DNA from: Rugosibacter sp.
GTDB taxonomy: Bacteria; Pseudomonadota; Gammaproteobacteria; Burkholderiales; Rhodocyclaceae
Direction: 5' to 3'
Length of the DNA: 8,372 nucleotides
Assembly (NCBI GenBank): GCA_030652715.1
Contig: JAUSQB010000244.1
Coordinates: 1 to 8,372, forward strand
Shown here in pieces: positions 7,117-8,372 of the stretch. Numbering within the stretch: the stretch's first letter is position 1; every line of letters starts with the position of its first letter. Both the position numbers and the translations under genes were made by a program. Below the pieces are notes generated by a model. The model was given only the letters and a program-made list of their open reading frames with translations. It did no database searches and was not told where the DNA came from.

Positions 7117-7902
7117 TTACGTAGCGATGAAGTGGCGCTGGTAACGTTCGCTCAAGCGCTCCATGGGTAGCATCAACAGCAAATCTGCGGTGTTGAAGTC
7201 AGGATCCCACGCTGGCTCGCCGCACACGCGACCACCGGCACGCAAGTAGCCCTTGAGTAGCGGAGGAATCAGGGCGGACTGGCCGTTGGCCAGATGTTCA
7301 AAGGGTAGCGGATGGCGTGGGAAAACGCGATACTCGAGCGGTGCCTGCTGCGCTTCAGTTAGTTGCTGGTAAAGATTGGCAGCATTGTGGCCGCCATCGG
7401 CCATGCTGATCGAGGCGCAACCGATCAGGTAAGCATAGCCACGGGTGACCATGTATTCGCCCAAACCCGACCAGAGCAGGGCAATCACGGCGCCGCTACG
7501 GTAATCGGCATGAATGCAGGAGCGGCCGATTTCCACCATGCGCGGACGCAAGTGCTGCAAACGTGTAAGCGAAAACTCGCCTTCCGAGTAATAACTGCCG
7601 ACGCGCTTGGCCGCTTCGGGTGCGAGAATACGATAGGTGCCGACGACTTTGCCGGTATTCTCGTCGCGCACCAGCAGATGGTCGCAGTAGGGATCAAACA
7701 GGTCTGTATCGTGTCCTGGGATGCGTGTTGAGAGGCGGGCACCCATTTCTTCGCCAAATATCTTGTAGCGCAGGCGTTGGGCTTCGCGAACTTCGTTTTC
7801 GTTTTGCGCCAGGCTGATGCGCAGGTTGGGACGTGTGCGGCCTTCATGGCGCACATCGGTATGTATATCGGCTGATTGGATGGATTGGATTTCTGTGCTC
7901 AT
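7117..7902 (-). CDS. olsB: Ornithine N-acyltransferase family protein (GNAT-like)
   Basis: A 261-residue cytosolic acyltransferase of the hemolysin-like GNAT group. OlsB transfers a 3-hydroxyacyl chain from acyl carrier protein to the alpha-amino group of ornithine, giving lyso-ornithine lipid, the first step to a phosphorus-free membrane lipid. Family landmarks: LRYKIFGEEMGA (44-55), FDPYCDHLLV (69-78), VEIGRSCIHADYR (123-135), GCASIS (161-166) and PPLLKGYLRAGGRVCGEPAWDPDF (213-236). Translation from a GTG at 7914 is possible in frame. ATG 7902 is preferred because GGAG lies 6 nt upstream of it. The partner acyltransferase OlsA, which completes the lipid, is not in the window, so another acyl acceptor cannot be excluded. 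It is the first gene of the minus-strand block. Confidence 0.85.
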   Translation of the reverse strand: MSTEIQSIQSADIHTDVRHEGRTRPNLRISLAQNENEVREAQRLRYKIFGEEMGARLSTRIPGHDTDLFDPYCDHLLVRDENTGKVVGTYRILAPEAAKRVGSYYSEGEFSLTRLQHLRPRMVEIGRSCIHADYRSGAVIALLWSGLGEYMVTRGYAYLIGCASISMADGGHNAANLYQQLTEAQQAPLEYRVFPRHPLPFEHLANGQSALIPPLLKGYLRAGGRVCGEPAWDPDFNTADLLLMLPMERLSERYQRHFIAT

Positions 7903-7911
7903 TGGTTTCTC

Positions 7912-7948
7912 CACGGGTTTGATTCAGGTGCATTCTGAAAAACCCGTG
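7912..7948 (-). repeat. Bulged hairpin upstream of olsB, abutting its ribosome binding site
   Basis: Arms CACGGGTTT and AAACCCGTG (7912-7920 and 7940-7948) form a perfect 9-bp inverted repeat. Inside it TTCAG and CTGAA form a further 5-bp stem with a 7-nt loop and a 2-nt bulge on one side. Read on the minus strand, the last G of the second arm is the first G of the GGAG ribosome site of olsB. It could be a translational control hairpin or a DNA operator. It has no U-tract on the olsB strand and so is not a terminator. The fold is visible; any role is inferred. Confidence 0.6.
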
Positions 7949-7976
7949 TTACAGGCTGATTGCTATTGTGTTGCAA
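7932..7976 (-). promoter_or_regulatory. Candidate promoter and weak Pho-box-like repeats for olsB
   Basis: On the minus strand, three related heptamers are phased by exactly 11 bp: TTGCAAC (7976-7970), TAGCAAT (7965-7959) and CTGTAAC (7954-7948). Ten bp further on is CAGAAT (7937-7932), which matches TATAAT at 4 of 6 positions, the geometry of a PhoB-activated promoter. The match to the enterobacterial consensus is weak (about 8 of 14 in the downstream pair). A competing reading is an ordinary sigma-70 promoter: TTGCAA, 17 bp, TGTAAC, using the same bases. Confidence 0.38.
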
Positions 7977-8124
7977 GAAAATTAAATGTCCTGTGAGGGA
8001 ATTGCTCTGATCCAGTAGCATTTTTCAGTCAGTATCCATGATCTGGCAGAATTTGACGGCAGCATGGCGCCTCTTGGTTTCGGCGTCTTACTGCCACAGG
8101 ACACTGATTTGCCACTTTGCCTGA

Positions 8125-8140
8125 ATATTCCGATATTCCG
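8125..8140. repeat. Tandem octamer repeat
   Basis: ATATTCCG occurs twice back to back, about 30 bp upstream of the Pho-box-like site. It is directly visible; it may be chance or an extra protein-binding site. Confidence 0.5.
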
Positions 8141-8170
8141 TACTCGTACTATTGGCGATTTGCTAGCTGG

Positions 8171-8204
8171 ATGTAACTTCTCTGTAATATTCGCTGTATA
8201 TCAT
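8171..8204 (+). promoter_or_regulatory. Pho-box-like promoter of the pstS-like gene
   Basis: ATGTAAC (8171-8177), a 4-bp spacer TTCT, and CTGTAAT (8182-8188) form a direct repeat with the 11-bp period of PhoB half-sites. A further CTGTATA follows at 8194-8200, one base out of phase. TATCAT (8199-8204), 5 of 6 to the -10 consensus, begins 10 bp after the second half-site, the standard position in PhoB-activated promoters that lack a -35. Half-site agreement with the consensus is moderate (about 10 of 14). Confidence 0.62.
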
Positions 8205-8260
8205 GCGCTTTTATGAACCCGGCGTGAGCCGATGTTCTGGTAGGAAATTTCAACCACTAT

Positions 8261-8265
8261 AGGAG
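8261..8265 (+). promoter_or_regulatory. Ribosome binding site of the pstS-like gene
   Basis: AGGAG lies 9 nt before the ATG at 8275 and supports that start over the in-frame ATG two codons later. Confidence 0.75.
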
Positions 8266-8274
8266 TAATCAAGC

Positions 8275-8372
8275 ATGACTATGAAAAAGCTTATTACGGC
8301 ACTCGGCCTTATCGCCGGTTCTGCCTTTGTTGCGCAAAGTGCCATTGCCCAGGCCGTCAAGGTCGATCCCGC
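8275..8372 (+). CDS. pstS: Exported protein, N-terminus only; probable phosphate-binding PstS-family protein
   Basis: The gene runs off the right edge after 32 full codons. It begins MTMKKLITALGLIAG, a classic Sec signal peptide: two lysines, then a hydrophobic core to about residue 20, with a likely cleavage after AIA (residue 25) or AQA (residue 27). The mature start, VKVDP, resembles from memory the beginnings of betaproteobacterial PstS-like substrate-binding proteins. The upstream Pho-box-like promoter and the expected folP-glmM-pst neighbourhood also point to the periplasmic phosphate-binding subunit of the PstSCAB importer. No ligand-binding motif falls inside the window, so the name rests on context and a short resemblance. 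Another Pho-controlled exported protein is possible. Confidence 0.6.
   Translation, partial: MTMKKLITALGLIAGSAFVAQSAIAQAVKVDP

Larger units (their letters stand above)
7903..8274. other. Divergent intergenic region between olsB and the pstS-like gene
   Basis: This 372-bp stretch has no credible coding sequence. The olsB side holds the hairpin and candidate promoter described separately; the right side holds the Pho-box-like promoter and ribosome site of the next gene. The middle (about 7980-8120) shows nothing I can name. There is only a loose 6-bp inverted pair, TGGCAG at 8045-8050 and CTGCCA at 8091-8096. No tRNA, terminator or mobile-element end was recognised. Confidence 0.8.

Noticed and set aside
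7903..7914. GTG start at 7914 for olsB
   Set aside because: The ATG at 7902 has a GGAG six bases upstream, and that GGAG lies inside the extended version.
1..8372. CRISPR arrays, tRNA or rRNA genes, insertion sequences, phage genes
   Set aside because: No regularly spaced long repeats, tRNA-like folds, transposase or integrase motifs, or terminal inverted repeats were seen.

Overview
The window looks like the chromosome of a betaproteobacterium, probably Burkholderiales or Nitrosomonadales. The folP-glmM pair overlapping at ATGA, followed further on by a probable pstS, matches the folP-glmM-pst order I recall from that class. The genus is not resolvable by eye.

Layout. Plus strand, left edge: the 3' end of folP and complete glmM, two housekeeping genes. 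Plus strand, right edge: a phosphate-box promoter and the first 32 codons of an exported protein, probably the phosphate-binding protein PstS. Between them lies a minus-strand block of six intact, closely packed genes, read right to left: olsB (ornithine N-acyltransferase family), a GT4 glycosyltransferase, dgkA (diacylglycerol kinase), a second GT4 glycosyltransferase, a PlcP/LpxH-like metallophosphoesterase, and an EAL-CBS-CBS-GGDEF cyclic-di-GMP protein. The gaps are 19, -1, 54, 7 and 20 bp. The only sizeable gap (54 bp) carries an excellent PhoB-box-like array of three 11-bp repeats that points into the second glycosyltransferase. The olsB/pstS divergent region (7903-8274) carries a Pho-box-like site with a well-placed -10 for pstS, a weaker 11-bp-phased site pointing to olsB, and a bulged hairpin touching the olsB ribosome binding site.

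Interpretation. The block reads as a phosphate-starvation membrane-lipid remodelling cassette. The metallophosphoesterase would strip head groups from phospholipids to give diacylglycerol (the PlcP role known in Sinorhizobium). One or both glycosyltransferases would convert diacylglycerol to glycolipid, OlsB would start synthesis of phosphorus-free ornithine lipid, and DgkA would return excess diacylglycerol to phosphatidic acid. The last gene adds a cyclic-di-GMP enzyme to the same unit, which is the least expected part. Its 3' end runs 114 bp antisense into glmM, in codon register. Family assignments rest on visible motifs. The phosphate regulation and the shared lipid role are inferences from the boxes and the gene set.
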